From positions 1,488,001-1,552,000 of the forward strand of contig NZ_JAINWA010000001.1 in the NCBI RefSeq assembly GCF_021021555.1: a stretch of DNA of 64,000 bases. The letters are read 5' to 3'. Numbering within the stretch: the first letter of the stretch is position 1; the number at the start of each line of letters is the position of its first letter. This document shows, in pieces, positions 8,759 to 16,625 of this stretch. This stretch comes from Teretinema zuelzerae. GTDB lineage: Bacteria > Spirochaetota > Spirochaetia > Treponematales > Treponemataceae. Under the pieces are notes generated by a model. That model was not told where the DNA came from, did no database searches, and saw only the letters and a program-made list of their open reading frames with translations. Made by a program: the position numbers and the translations under genes.

Positions 8759-10491
8759 TCCTTTCCTTCGTCGCTTTCCGTAAACGAATCGATGATCGAG
8801 TTGAGCGTCGCTTCAGTCTCCGCGGCGTTCTCGCCCAGCAAAAACGCTATTTTCTGCACAACCGCGAGATTCTTGTTGATAACCCGGCGAGTTTGCTTTA
8901 TCACCCGCTCCCGTTGTATCTGCGGAGCCGTAACGTCCTGAATGACGCCGCAAGCGCTCTCGCCCTTTTCAATGGAAAAAACGGTCGTCTGGAAAATCTT
9001 CGTTCCTTCCCGCAGTTCGTGTTCAACCACATCGGGCCCGTCGAGCGCCATCACGTCCTTGAAGAAGCGCGCGATTCCGGAAATTTTTTCCAGATCGGCA
9101 CCCTCCATTCCGGGCTTCGCGTCGAACATGGCCTTGGTGTCTTCGCCCATCAGCCGGGCGAAGTTTTCATTGCACTCTACGATCTTCAGGGCCGAATCGG
9201 CGATCACAACGCCGGAAGGAATCGCTTTGATCAAGCCGTTCGCCTTGTTCTGGGCGAGCTTGCGCATATAGGAAACGCACATGACCTTCTCGGCCCGGTG
9301 CTCGAGAAGGGCTTCCGCGAAGGCCCTGCAGGTGTCGTAGCCGCAGCTTCCGCAGTTCAATTCGTCGTGAATATCGTATTTGCCGACCTGCCGGAGCGCC
9401 GCGCAAATCTCTTCGTCGGTATGGCGGATCGGAGGCGTCGTATTCACCGGCAGCGTTCCTTCCATATTCGGGCGCTCGGCTTCCAAAGTGTCGGCTGAGC
9501 TTTCGGCGTAATCGAGCAGGGTTATGCGCTTCAAGGCGGTAGACGTCGCCGAATTCGAAAGCGGACCGTTTATGCAGCCGCCGGGACACGCGAGAAGCTC
9601 CATAAACAGCGGATGCCGCAGCTCGGCGGGATCAAGGCCGCGCAGCGCCCGGTCGATCTCGGCAAGGCCGGTAACAGACATCATGCGGACGTTTTCGGTT
9701 CCCGGATATTTCTTCACCGCGGCGATCATGCCGCCGTCCACCGGGTAGAGCGAGCCTTTGGCAGCGCGGTACGGGATAAAGGATTCTGAGGAAGGCGACG
9801 CCCGCGGCTTCGCTTCCAAAGCGGCCAGCGAAATTCCGGCAGTCTCGATCCATAAACGCAGATCCCTGAAGGATATGGCGCAATCGATCGTTCCCCACAC
9901 GTCGGCTTCCCGTTTTTTCGCGATGCAGGGTCCGACGAAAACGACGCCCGTATCCGGGCCGTAGAGATCGCGTAAAAGACGTGTGTGCGCCAGCAACGGA
10001 GAAGCCCTATCGGTGATATGCGGCGCCGCTTCCGGAAGATACAGTTTCAGATACTCCACCGCAACCGGGCAGGCCGAAGAAAGATACAGCCGGCGCTCGG
10101 GATCGGATGCGAAATCGCTTGCGAGCTGGGCGGAAACCAAATCGGCCCCGATCGCGGTTTCCGATACGCCGTAGAATCCCAATGCCCTGATCGCTTGAGA
10201 AAGCGTTTCCGGGGAAATGCCGGGAAATTCGGAGGCGAAAGAGGGCGCAAGAGAAACGATAACCTGTTTTTTCAGGGTTAACAGCTGCTTCGCGCGGATC
10301 AGATCGTCGCGGACGCGCTTTGCGCCCGCAGGGCATACGGTGACGCAATGGCCGCACAGCACGCACTTGTCCGACACTACCTGGGCATGCCCGTTCTCCA
10401 CACGTATTGCCTTGACGGGGCATTCGCGTATACATTTATAGCAGTCTTGGCATTGAGTTTTTTCCGTGTAAATCGGATTCTGATAATTCAT
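8755..10491 (-). CDS. hfsB: Sensory [FeFe] hydrogenase with PAS domain, HfsB-like
   Basis: Protein of 578 residues. Order: two 4Fe-4S ferredoxin motifs (CQDCYKCIRECP, CVLCGHCVTVCP; about 10-60), H-cluster domain (about 75-340), a CGSCGYDTC Fe-S domain (about 380-420) and a PAS domain (about 435-530). H-cluster motifs are SSACP, VFVGPCIAKK and ELLACPGGCINGP. In the first motif the proton-transfer cysteine of catalytic enzymes (TSCCP) is alanine, as established for the sensory hydrogenase HydS of Thermotoga maritima. This supports H2 sensing rather than turnover. The ATG at 10491 forms an ATGA overlap with the upstream gene and has GGAG 6 bases before it. Confidence 0.92.
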   Translation of the reverse strand: MNYQNPIYTEKTQCQDCYKCIRECPVKAIRVENGHAQVVSDKCVLCGHCVTVCPAGAKRVRDDLIRAKQLLTLKKQVIVSLAPSFASEFPGISPETLSQAIRALGFYGVSETAIGADLVSAQLASDFASDPERRLYLSSACPVAVEYLKLYLPEAAPHITDRASPLLAHTRLLRDLYGPDTGVVFVGPCIAKKREADVWGTIDCAISFRDLRLWIETAGISLAALEAKPRASPSSESFIPYRAAKGSLYPVDGGMIAAVKKYPGTENVRMMSVTGLAEIDRALRGLDPAELRHPLFMELLACPGGCINGPLSNSATSTALKRITLLDYAESSADTLEAERPNMEGTLPVNTTPPIRHTDEEICAALRQVGKYDIHDELNCGSCGYDTCRAFAEALLEHRAEKVMCVSYMRKLAQNKANGLIKAIPSGVVIADSALKIVECNENFARLMGEDTKAMFDAKPGMEGADLEKISGIARFFKDVMALDGPDVVEHELREGTKIFQTTVFSIEKGESACGVIQDVTAPQIQRERVIKQTRRVINKNLAVVQKIAFLLGENAAETEATLNSIIDSFTESDEGKE

Positions 10492-10748
10492 TGCTCGCTC
10501 CGGCACAGTTTGTGCTCGAGGAGATCTGCAATCATTCCGGGCTTAACGCCTTGAATCAGCTCTCCGTCTATCTTGATATTCGGACCGTCTTTGCAATGGC
10601 CCTCGCACAAGCAGCCTTGAATAACGACGCGGCCGGATAAATTTCGCTCCTGGAGAAAACGCTCTATAATTTCAGCATTGATGTTGTTTCCCCGGGAAAA
10701 GCAGGAACTGCCCATGCAAACAGTGATTACGGTTTCAGGTGATTCCAT
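10488..10748 (-). CDS. hfsA: Small 2Fe-2S protein, HfsA/NuoE-like
   Basis: First gene of the hydrogenase operon, 86 residues. CMGSSC (C-x4-C, about residues 11-16) and CEGHC (C-x3-C, about 48-52) form the usual NuoE-like 2Fe-2S site. AGGAG stands 7 bases before the ATG, and a consensus promoter lies just upstream. Likely an electron carrier or docking subunit for HfsB. The exact partner is inferred from gene order. Confidence 0.87.
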   Translation of the reverse strand: MESPETVITVCMGSSCFSRGNNINAEIIERFLQERNLSGRVVIQGCLCEGHCKDGPNIKIDGELIQGVKPGMIADLLEHKLCRSEQ

Positions 10749-10766
10749 CTATCGGCTCCTGGAATA

Positions 10767-10795
10767 ATTGTATAAAAATATATCGATATAGTCAA
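10767..10795 (-). promoter_or_regulatory. Promoter of the hydrogenase (hfs) operon
   Basis: On the minus strand TTGACT (10795-10790), a 17-base spacer and TACAAT (10772-10767): close to the sigma-70 consensus with ideal spacing. The expected transcript start is near 10760, about a dozen bases before the hfsA ATG. Confidence 0.8.
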
Positions 10796-10814
10796 TCATA
10801 CAGAAGGAGTACAT

Positions 10815-11627
10815 ATGATTCATAGCAGTTCTCAGTCCAGGGATAATTCCCAGGTTATTGAAACCCTGCAGGATTTTTATACCGCGATTTTAGAATACTA
10901 TGACGAACTCTTTCCAATGAATACGCAAGCCCTGGACTGTATTTCACGAATCCAGCTTATTCATAAAGCCGATAAAGGCGGTTCTTCCGCGCCGATGTTC
11001 CGTTATCTGGGCGTCGGATGTGCAACGGGCAATCTGGAAAACCGATTAAGCGGTCCGGGCCTCGATATCACGGGAATAGACAAGAACTCCGCGATGATCG
11101 AAACGGCAAAAAGAAGAATTAAAAAAGGATTTTCCAGCATCCGATTCTTTGAAATGTCGGCCATGGATATGGGAAGGTTTCTTAAAAAAGAGTCGTTTCA
11201 TCTCATTGGCTGCCTCGAGAACACGCTGCCCTACATAGGAGACGAGATACTCGTCCGGAAGTTTTTCCATGACGCCCGCGAACTTCTCGCTCCGGAAGGA
11301 CTGCTGCTGCTTCAAACCGTCAATTTCGACTCTTTCGACAGCTCAAAACCGTTTGTTCTGCCCCAAAAACAGTCCGTCCGCGTCCAGCTCGACCGGTCCT
11401 ACATCCCGACGAACGACGGTTGCGTAACGCTCAAAGCCGAACTGGAACAGGGAAACGGTCGCAGACTGATCCTTCAACAGGACACGAAGCTTCGCCCCGC
11501 CCCGACGGAAAAAATATTCCACTGGGCGAACGAGGCAGGCTTCAGCGAATGCGCGTTTTTCGCGGATTTTAATCAATCTCCCTGGTCCGCCGATTGTCCG
11601 GAAACAATCATCGTCTGCAGGAAATAA
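10815..11627 (+). CDS. Class I SAM-dependent methyltransferase
   Basis: Protein of 270 residues with the SAM-binding motif YLGVGCATGNLENRL (about 55-70) followed by an acidic residue at the end of the second strand (DITGIDKNS). The C-terminus carries FADFNQSPWSADCPE. GAAGGAG lies just upstream of the ATG. The substrate cannot be predicted. It is homologous to the protein at 44744-45520: both begin with a DFY...YYD..FP block, share GCATG and end with a GFS...DF..SPWS...PE block. It is divergent from the hydrogenase operon and separated by only 66 bases, so their promoters are back to back. Confidence 0.85.
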   Translation: MIHSSSQSRDNSQVIETLQDFYTAILEYYDELFPMNTQALDCISRIQLIHKADKGGSSAPMFRYLGVGCATGNLENRLSGPGLDITGIDKNSAMIETAKRRIKKGFSSIRFFEMSAMDMGRFLKKESFHLIGCLENTLPYIGDEILVRKFFHDARELLAPEGLLLLQTVNFDSFDSSKPFVLPQKQSVRVQLDRSYIPTNDGCVTLKAELEQGNGRRLILQQDTKLRPAPTEKIFHWANEAGFSECAFFADFNQSPWSADCPETIIVCRK

Positions 11628-11630
11628 CCC

Positions 11631-12560
11631 TTACACGATGCGCCATTTTCCGTCCACGCGGTTCATTCGCGTAGACGGGATTTCAAGAACCCGCCCGTCT
11701 TCGCCCTGAAGACGTATTATGCGGGTTAACGGATTCACCTCGGTAACCCTGAAATTGCATTCATCGTAAAAAAGGCGGATTCCCTCGTTCGGCAGGGTTT
11801 TTCGAGCCTCGCAATACCATTCATGCTCATACGACAGGCAGCAAAGCAAACGTCCGCACTGGCCGGAAATTTTCATTGAATTCAGCGAAAGATTTTGATC
11901 CTTCGCCATGCGAATTGATACGGGCTTCAGCTTGTCCGTTACGGAGTGGCAGCAATACGGACGGCCGCACACGCCGAGGCCGCCGGTGATCCGGGACTCG
12001 TCTCGAACGCCGATCTGCCTGAGTTCGATGCGCATTTTGAATATGCCGACCAAGTCTTTCACCAAATCCCGGAAATCCACCCGGTTTTCGGAACTGAAGA
12101 AAAAGAGAATCTTGGGCTCGTCGATCAAATAATGCGTCGCTACCAGCTTCATTTCCAATCTATGCTGAGCGACCTTATCGCGGAAAACCTGGAATGCGGC
12201 CGCTTCTTTCTCCCTGAATTCCGCCGCGCGGACAAGTTCTGCCTCTTCGGCTTTTCGTTCGACGACGACGACGTCTTCCGGCCTGATTCCCATGGGAACG
12301 CGGACCTTGCCCATAACCAGCGCCAGATCCCGCCCGTAGCGGGTAGGAACCAGCACATAATCGCCGTTCTCGAATTCCAGTGACGGATGCGTGGCATACA
12401 GGCTTTCGCTGGAATAATCCAGCTTCAAATGCCATAAGGGCTCGGGAAACACCCAATCGCCCTTCGAGGCGTCTATCGCAATTCCGTCCCGCCCTTCGTC
12501 GAGATGATCCTCCAGATTAGAAAGATCTTCGCCCTGGATATCTTCAAAAGATGAACCCAT
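11631..12560 (-). CDS. PSP1 C-terminal-domain protein, YaaT-like
   Basis: Protein of 309 residues whose C-terminal half is the PSP1 domain (VATHYLIDEPKILFFFSSENRVDFRDLV-type region, then GGLGVCGRPYCCHS and CGRLLCCLSYEHEWY with clustered cysteines). In Bacillus, YaaT belongs to a complex affecting phosphorelay and RNA turnover and its gene is close to yaaR, which is also upstream here. The ATG at 12560 follows GGCGGAAAAATC. In the raw sequence this frame is joined to part of yaaR, but only because yaaR carries a frameshift. The two should be treated as separate genes. Confidence 0.88.
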   Translation of the reverse strand: MGSSFEDIQGEDLSNLEDHLDEGRDGIAIDASKGDWVFPEPLWHLKLDYSSESLYATHPSLEFENGDYVLVPTRYGRDLALVMGKVRVPMGIRPEDVVVVERKAEEAELVRAAEFREKEAAAFQVFRDKVAQHRLEMKLVATHYLIDEPKILFFFSSENRVDFRDLVKDLVGIFKMRIELRQIGVRDESRITGGLGVCGRPYCCHSVTDKLKPVSIRMAKDQNLSLNSMKISGQCGRLLCCLSYEHEWYCEARKTLPNEGIRLFYDECNFRVTEVNPLTRIIRLQGEDGRVLEIPSTRMNRVDGKWRIV

Positions 12561-12582
12561 GATTTTTCCGCCTTTTGGTTTG

Positions 12583-13109
12583 TCAGGAGAGCAAATCCAC
12601 CAACAATCCATTGATTTCTTCGATTCTTGCCAAAAGACCCAATTGATCTTTTTGATTGGAAAGAATCCCTGCAGCCATCTGCTCCAGTTTCTCGTCGATA
12701 ACCTGTACCTGGAAAAATTTCTTGCGTTTGAGGATGTTCCCCCCGAGGTACGTTCGGTTACGGTAAAACTTCGGTCCACAACATACTGAATGAACGACCG
12801 GACCGCGTTCTTATAGGCCAATATGGTATCCGGAACCTGCTTTTCCTTCAATATATCACCGCTTGAATGGACGTCGTCCATAAGCAGTTCTAAAACCTTC
12901 TCTGCGGGCAAGCCGGCAAAACGGGCAGGAACGGCAGGCTCCGCAGGAGAAGCCTCATCGAGCCGCTCCTTAAGCAACGCATCGAATTTTCGTGTTTTGG
13001 TTTTTTCTTTCGAACCGGACGCCTTGCCGGCTCCGCTGCGAAGCGCCGCCTGGCTGGCCAATGAACTGAAAAACGGAGAGGAGGGATCAACCGGACCGGG
13101 TCCAGCCAT
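12583..13109 (-). CDS. YaaR/DUF327-family protein, interrupted by a one-base frameshift
   Basis: The first 120 or so residues contain the family core (VLELLMDDVHSSGDILKEKQ, TILAYKNAVRSFIQYVVDRSF). At the six-C run 12739-12744 (six G on the coding strand) the frame breaks. Adding a seventh base restores a family-like end (NILKRKKFFQVQVIDEKLEQ, later EEINGLLVDLLS) and a TGA at 12583-12585, for about 175 residues. As read, the frame runs out of yaaR into the PSP1 gene. Sequencing error in the homopolymer is likelier than a true mutation because the restored tail is intact. It starts at 13109, overlapping the bactofilin stop by one base. Confidence 0.8.
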
Positions 13110-13540
13110 TACGTTCTCCCCAAACCGGCGGAAGCGAGGGATCCGTCGAGAGCTTTTTTATTGTTATAATTGCGCAGCGCTTCGTCGAAGGCTTTTTGAT
13201 CGTCGATAGCGAAGCAGCTCCCGTTCAAAACGACGGATTCTTCGACATGCAGCCGTTTCGTTATAACGGAGCCGAGAACCAGCGCGCTCGATAGAATGAG
13301 CACGCCTTCCGGAGCGATTATGTCCCCGAGCACTATTCCGCCGACCGTAATCTGTTTCGCGCGGATATCTCCCCGAATTCTGGCGTTCTCTCCGATAATT
13401 ACGCGGCCGGGCGTATCAAGACAGCCGTCGATGTCTCCGTCTATCCGCACGAAACCGTTTACGCGGAGATCGCCTTTAAAAAAAGAGCCCGGTCCGATAA
13501 GAGTATTTATGGAGACGTCGTCAATTGCGGAAAGAGCCAC
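13109..13540 (-). CDS. Bactofilin (polymer-forming cytoskeletal protein)
   Basis: Protein of 143 residues with the bactofilin beta-helix: strongly repeating I/V-G patterns (LIGPGSFFKGDLRVNGFVRI, VIIGENARIRGDI, ITVGGIVLGDI). Such proteins polymerise without nucleotide and organise cell-wall enzymes. It lies 11 bases downstream of an M23 peptidase gene, a pairing that in Helicobacter and other curved bacteria controls cell shape. The start is GTG at 13540 with AAGGA upstream. Confidence 0.92.
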   Translation of the reverse strand: MALSAIDDVSINTLIGPGSFFKGDLRVNGFVRIDGDIDGCLDTPGRVIIGENARIRGDIRAKQITVGGIVLGDIIAPEGVLILSSALVLGSVITKRLHVEESVVLNGSCFAIDDQKAFDEALRNYNNKKALDGSLASAGLGRT

Positions 13541-13551
13541 GGGTGTTTTCC

Positions 13552-14580
13552 TTATCTGGATGCGGAAGCCTTGATGTTGAGGTACTTCATAGGATCAACT
13601 ACGTCCGAACCGATGTGAACTTCATAATGGAGATGAGGACCGGTCGAAAGGCCGGTGTTGCCGATATAACCGATTACCTGCCCCTGCTGGATATACTGTC
13701 CCTTGGAAACCCGGAAAGACTGCATATGAGCGTACCGGGTGTAGAATCCGTGCTTATGCTTGATGATCACGTAGTTTCCGAAACCGGAATCGTAATCGAC
13801 CTGTACGATCTGTCCGTCCGCGGTCGCAAGAATCGCGTCTCCCGACCGATACGTCGAAAGATCAAGACCCTTATGAATATACCACTGTCCGGTAAAAGGG
13901 TTTCTGTTCTGACCGAATTCCATCGAAGCATGGCCGATTCCGCCCTTGATGGGCCACAGGCTCGGAATATCGGAAAACAAGGTTCCCTGGGAATTCAGCA
14001 GCTTCCCGATTTCCTGAATGGGCTGAACAGAACTTTCAAGATAGCCGGTCAGACGCTGCAATTCGGATGCTTCACGCAGCGAGCCCTGAGCGGATTCGGT
14101 AACATTGAACAGGGAAGAAAGATCGCCGTTCTGAATGGAGCTTTTCGCGGCAGAAGTGGAGGAATCAAGACCGATAAGCGAAAGCGTTCCGGAAAAGGCG
14201 TTTTGAAAGTTCTGAGCGGCTTTAATAAGCCGGCCGGTTTCGTCCTTCAACAGGTCCAGGCTGGCGCGGGTCTCACCGGCTTCCTGGCGAAGTTCCGCAA
14301 GATCCTTGCTTGCAAGGACGGAATGGCGCGAAAACAGAAAAAACGACCCGATAATACCGGCAATCGCGAAAACAAAAAATATGAGGGAAAAGAAACTCGT
14401 TTGAAAATTTATCACTCTTTTTTGAGAGTGGGGAACAATCATGATTGTAAGCTTGCGCCGTCCGCCGCGGGCTACCGAAGCGAATGCAGAGCCGATGGCG
14501 CGAAAGCTCTTTCCGAAAAAGCGTCCGATGGACCGGATTACATTATTCTCAACCCGTTTATAACCTCTCGTTCTCGGCAC
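13552..14580 (-). CDS. Membrane-anchored M23 family peptidoglycan endopeptidase
   Basis: Protein of 342 residues. A basic cytoplasmic tail (about 1-55), one membrane helix (about 60-85), a helical linker (about 90-200) and a C-terminal LytM/M23 domain. The zinc and catalytic residues are visible in HKGLDLSTYRSGD, and in TRYAHMQ and GPHLHYEVHIG, so the enzyme should be active in the periplasm. The start is GTG at 14580 with AGGGAG 7 bases upstream. First gene of the group M23-bactofilin-yaaR-PSP1, which suggests a shape or division function. Confidence 0.93.
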   Translation of the reverse strand: MPRTRGYKRVENNVIRSIGRFFGKSFRAIGSAFASVARGGRRKLTIMIVPHSQKRVINFQTSFFSLIFFVFAIAGIIGSFFLFSRHSVLASKDLAELRQEAGETRASLDLLKDETGRLIKAAQNFQNAFSGTLSLIGLDSSTSAAKSSIQNGDLSSLFNVTESAQGSLREASELQRLTGYLESSVQPIQEIGKLLNSQGTLFSDIPSLWPIKGGIGHASMEFGQNRNPFTGQWYIHKGLDLSTYRSGDAILATADGQIVQVDYDSGFGNYVIIKHKHGFYTRYAHMQSFRVSKGQYIQQGQVIGYIGNTGLSTGPHLHYEVHIGSDVVDPMKYLNIKASASR

Positions 14581-14682
14581 CGTTTACTCCCTTCTCCGCA
14601 ACCCTATAACCATATAATTCTACCATATACGCAAAATACCTGTCAAATCATCCGTAGCTCATTATCGACTCTTTTTTAAAGG

Positions 14683-14711
14683 TTGACGACGACCCAAGGG
14701 TGTGGTATTTT
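14683..14711 (+). promoter_or_regulatory. Putative promoter of the tatD-dus run
   Basis: TTGACG (14683-14688), a 17-base spacer and TATTTT (14706-14711). The leader of about 50 bases has a small CTGCC/GGCAG hairpin near 14730. Confidence 0.5.
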
Positions 14712-14771
14712 TCTATTATACTTATCATCTGCCTATTCGGGCAGCTACTACTCTCGTATCGGATGTCAGCC

Positions 14772-15545
14772 ATGCAATTTTTTGATACTCACGCTCACAT
14801 AGGGCTTATCTATGAGGACCCCATAGAACAACTTCGCGTCATACAAGAAGCGAAGCAGGCTCAGGTTACGCGAATCGTCAGTATCTGCAACAGTCTGCAC
14901 GATTTCAGCAAAGTATATCCTCTTTTAAAATCCGCTTCGTCGGTATATCACGCTATCGGTGTTTCTCCGTCCGAAGTCACAAACCCGGGCAAAGACTGGA
15001 TTCATACGGTAGAGGAAGGCCTTAAGCTTTCGAACGTAGTCGCACTCGGAGAAATCGGGCTCGATTATTTCCGTAAATACGGAGACAAGCGATCCCAGAT
15101 CGAGCTGTTCATTACGCAGCTTGAAATCGCGTCGAAGGCCGATATGCCCGTCATTATACATAATCGGGACGCGGGCAAGGATGTATTAGACATACTTGCG
15201 GAACGCCTTCCGGAAGCAGGCGGCGTTCTCCACTGCTATTCAGAAGACGCAGAATACGCGCGGATCGCCCTTGATCTGAACCTCTATTTCTCCTTCGCGG
15301 GCAATCTGACGTACCGGAACGCGAGAAATCTGCATGAAACCGTGCTGAGCCTGCCGATCGACCGCATTCTCGTAGAGTCCGAAAGCCCGTTCATGGTTCC
15401 CGCGGATTATCGCGGCAAGCGGAATATGCCGGCCTACACTCCTTCGACCGTAAAATTTCTCGCGGAAATGCTTGAAATGGATCTTGAGGAGCTTGCGGAC
15501 CAGCTGTGGAAAAACAGCTGCAAATTTTTCCGTCTTCCCGAGTAA
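14772..15545 (+). CDS. TatD-family metal-dependent hydrolase
   Basis: About 257 residues of a TIM-barrel metallo-hydrolase. Metal-binding motifs: FDTHAHI at the N-terminus, GEIGLDYF, HNRDAG, LHCYS and ESESPF (the usual ETDSP variant). TatD proteins are 3'-5' DNases or general quality-control hydrolases. The exact substrate is unknown. Two in-frame ATGs (14763 and 14772) compete and neither has a clear ribosome site. The longer frame to 14700 would include promoter sequence. Confidence 0.9.
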   Translation: MQFFDTHAHIGLIYEDPIEQLRVIQEAKQAQVTRIVSICNSLHDFSKVYPLLKSASSVYHAIGVSPSEVTNPGKDWIHTVEEGLKLSNVVALGEIGLDYFRKYGDKRSQIELFITQLEIASKADMPVIIHNRDAGKDVLDILAERLPEAGGVLHCYSEDAEYARIALDLNLYFSFAGNLTYRNARNLHETVLSLPIDRILVESESPFMVPADYRGKRNMPAYTPSTVKFLAEMLEMDLEELADQLWKNSCKFFRLPE

Positions 15546-15547
15546 AC

Positions 15548-16579
15548 ATGGCCTCCTTGTATCATCCAGTGAAAATAGGCTCCCTTCAACTCGAAGGGAA
15601 CCTGTTTCTCGCGCCGGTAGCCGGATATTCCGACCGCGCGTTCAGATCCCTCTGCATCGAGTTCGGAGCCTCGTTCACCTATACAGAGATGGTGTCCTCG
15701 GAAGCGCTCACGCGCGGATCGGGAAAAACCGAGAAGCTCCTGCAACGGGCTCATAACGAAAAAAAATACGCTGTCCAGATATTCGGAAGCGACCCGGAGC
15801 GGATGGCCGACGCGGCTTCGATGGTCGCGGACGAAGCAACCCCCGAATGCATCGATATCAACGCCGGATGCCCCGTGCCCAAAATCTGGAAAAACGGAGC
15901 AGGCTCTGCCCTGACCCGGGATCCGGATCGGCTTGCCCTCATCGTCCGGGCGGTAACGGACAGAATGAAAAACAAGGCCGCTGCCGAAGAAAGAGACACG
16001 ATGCCGGTGACTGTGAAAATCCGCTCCGGGTGGGATGATTCGGCCTTAAGCTGGAAAGAAGCCGCCGAAGCCGCTGTTTCCGCTGGAGCCGCCGCGATAA
16101 CGCTGCACCCGCGAACCAGGGCCCAGGGATACGAAGGCAAGGCCGACTGGAAGATTCTCGCGGAACTGTCGGCCCTGATTCACTCATCCCATCCCGGAAT
16201 CCCTGTTTTCGGTTCGGGTGACCTGTTCACTCCGGAATCGGCGAAAGAAATGCTGGAACAAACAGGCTGCGACGGAGTCATGTTCGCTCGCGGCGCAATG
16301 GGAAATCCGTTCATTTTCCGCCAGGCTATCGAATACCTCTCCGAAGGCACCTGGGAAGCGGTTCCTGCCCAGGACAGGATCGAAGCGGGCTGGCGGGAGC
16401 TGCGCCAACTGAGCGAGGATTCAGGGGAAACAGCCGCCTGCAGGGAAATGAGGAAACGCTTTTGCGCCTATTCCAAGGGCCTCGAGGGAGGGGCCTTTCT
16501 CCGTCTCGAAATCGTCAAAGCATCGAGCATAGAAGACTACAGAAACCTCTTCGCCTCGCATGGATTCGTCCTTTCCTGA
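15548..16579 (+). CDS. dus: tRNA dihydrouridine synthase (DusB-like)
   Basis: FMN-dependent reduction of uridine in tRNA. About 343 residues with FLAPVAGYSDRAFR at the flavin site, DINAGCPVPKIWKNGAGSAL holding the catalytic cysteine, TVKIRSGWDD, and the C-terminal phosphate-binding SGD and FARGAMGNPFIF. The ATG at 15548 is 2 bases after the tatD stop, so the two are co-transcribed. Confidence 0.94.
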   Translation: MASLYHPVKIGSLQLEGNLFLAPVAGYSDRAFRSLCIEFGASFTYTEMVSSEALTRGSGKTEKLLQRAHNEKKYAVQIFGSDPERMADAASMVADEATPECIDINAGCPVPKIWKNGAGSALTRDPDRLALIVRAVTDRMKNKAAAEERDTMPVTVKIRSGWDDSALSWKEAAEAAVSAGAAAITLHPRTRAQGYEGKADWKILAELSALIHSSHPGIPVFGSGDLFTPESAKEMLEQTGCDGVMFARGAMGNPFIFRQAIEYLSEGTWEAVPAQDRIEAGWRELRQLSEDSGETAACREMRKRFCAYSKGLEGGAFLRLEIVKASSIEDYRNLFASHGFVLS

Positions 16580-16625
16580 GCCGAACTCCCTTGCAAATTC
16601 AAGCTCCGACCGTCTAATATGAGGC

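Noticed and set aside
11631-13109. A single 492-residue open frame suggesting a YaaR-PSP1 fusion
   Set aside because: The middle section is out-of-frame nonsense. One added base at 12739-12744 gives two ordinary proteins with their own stop and start.
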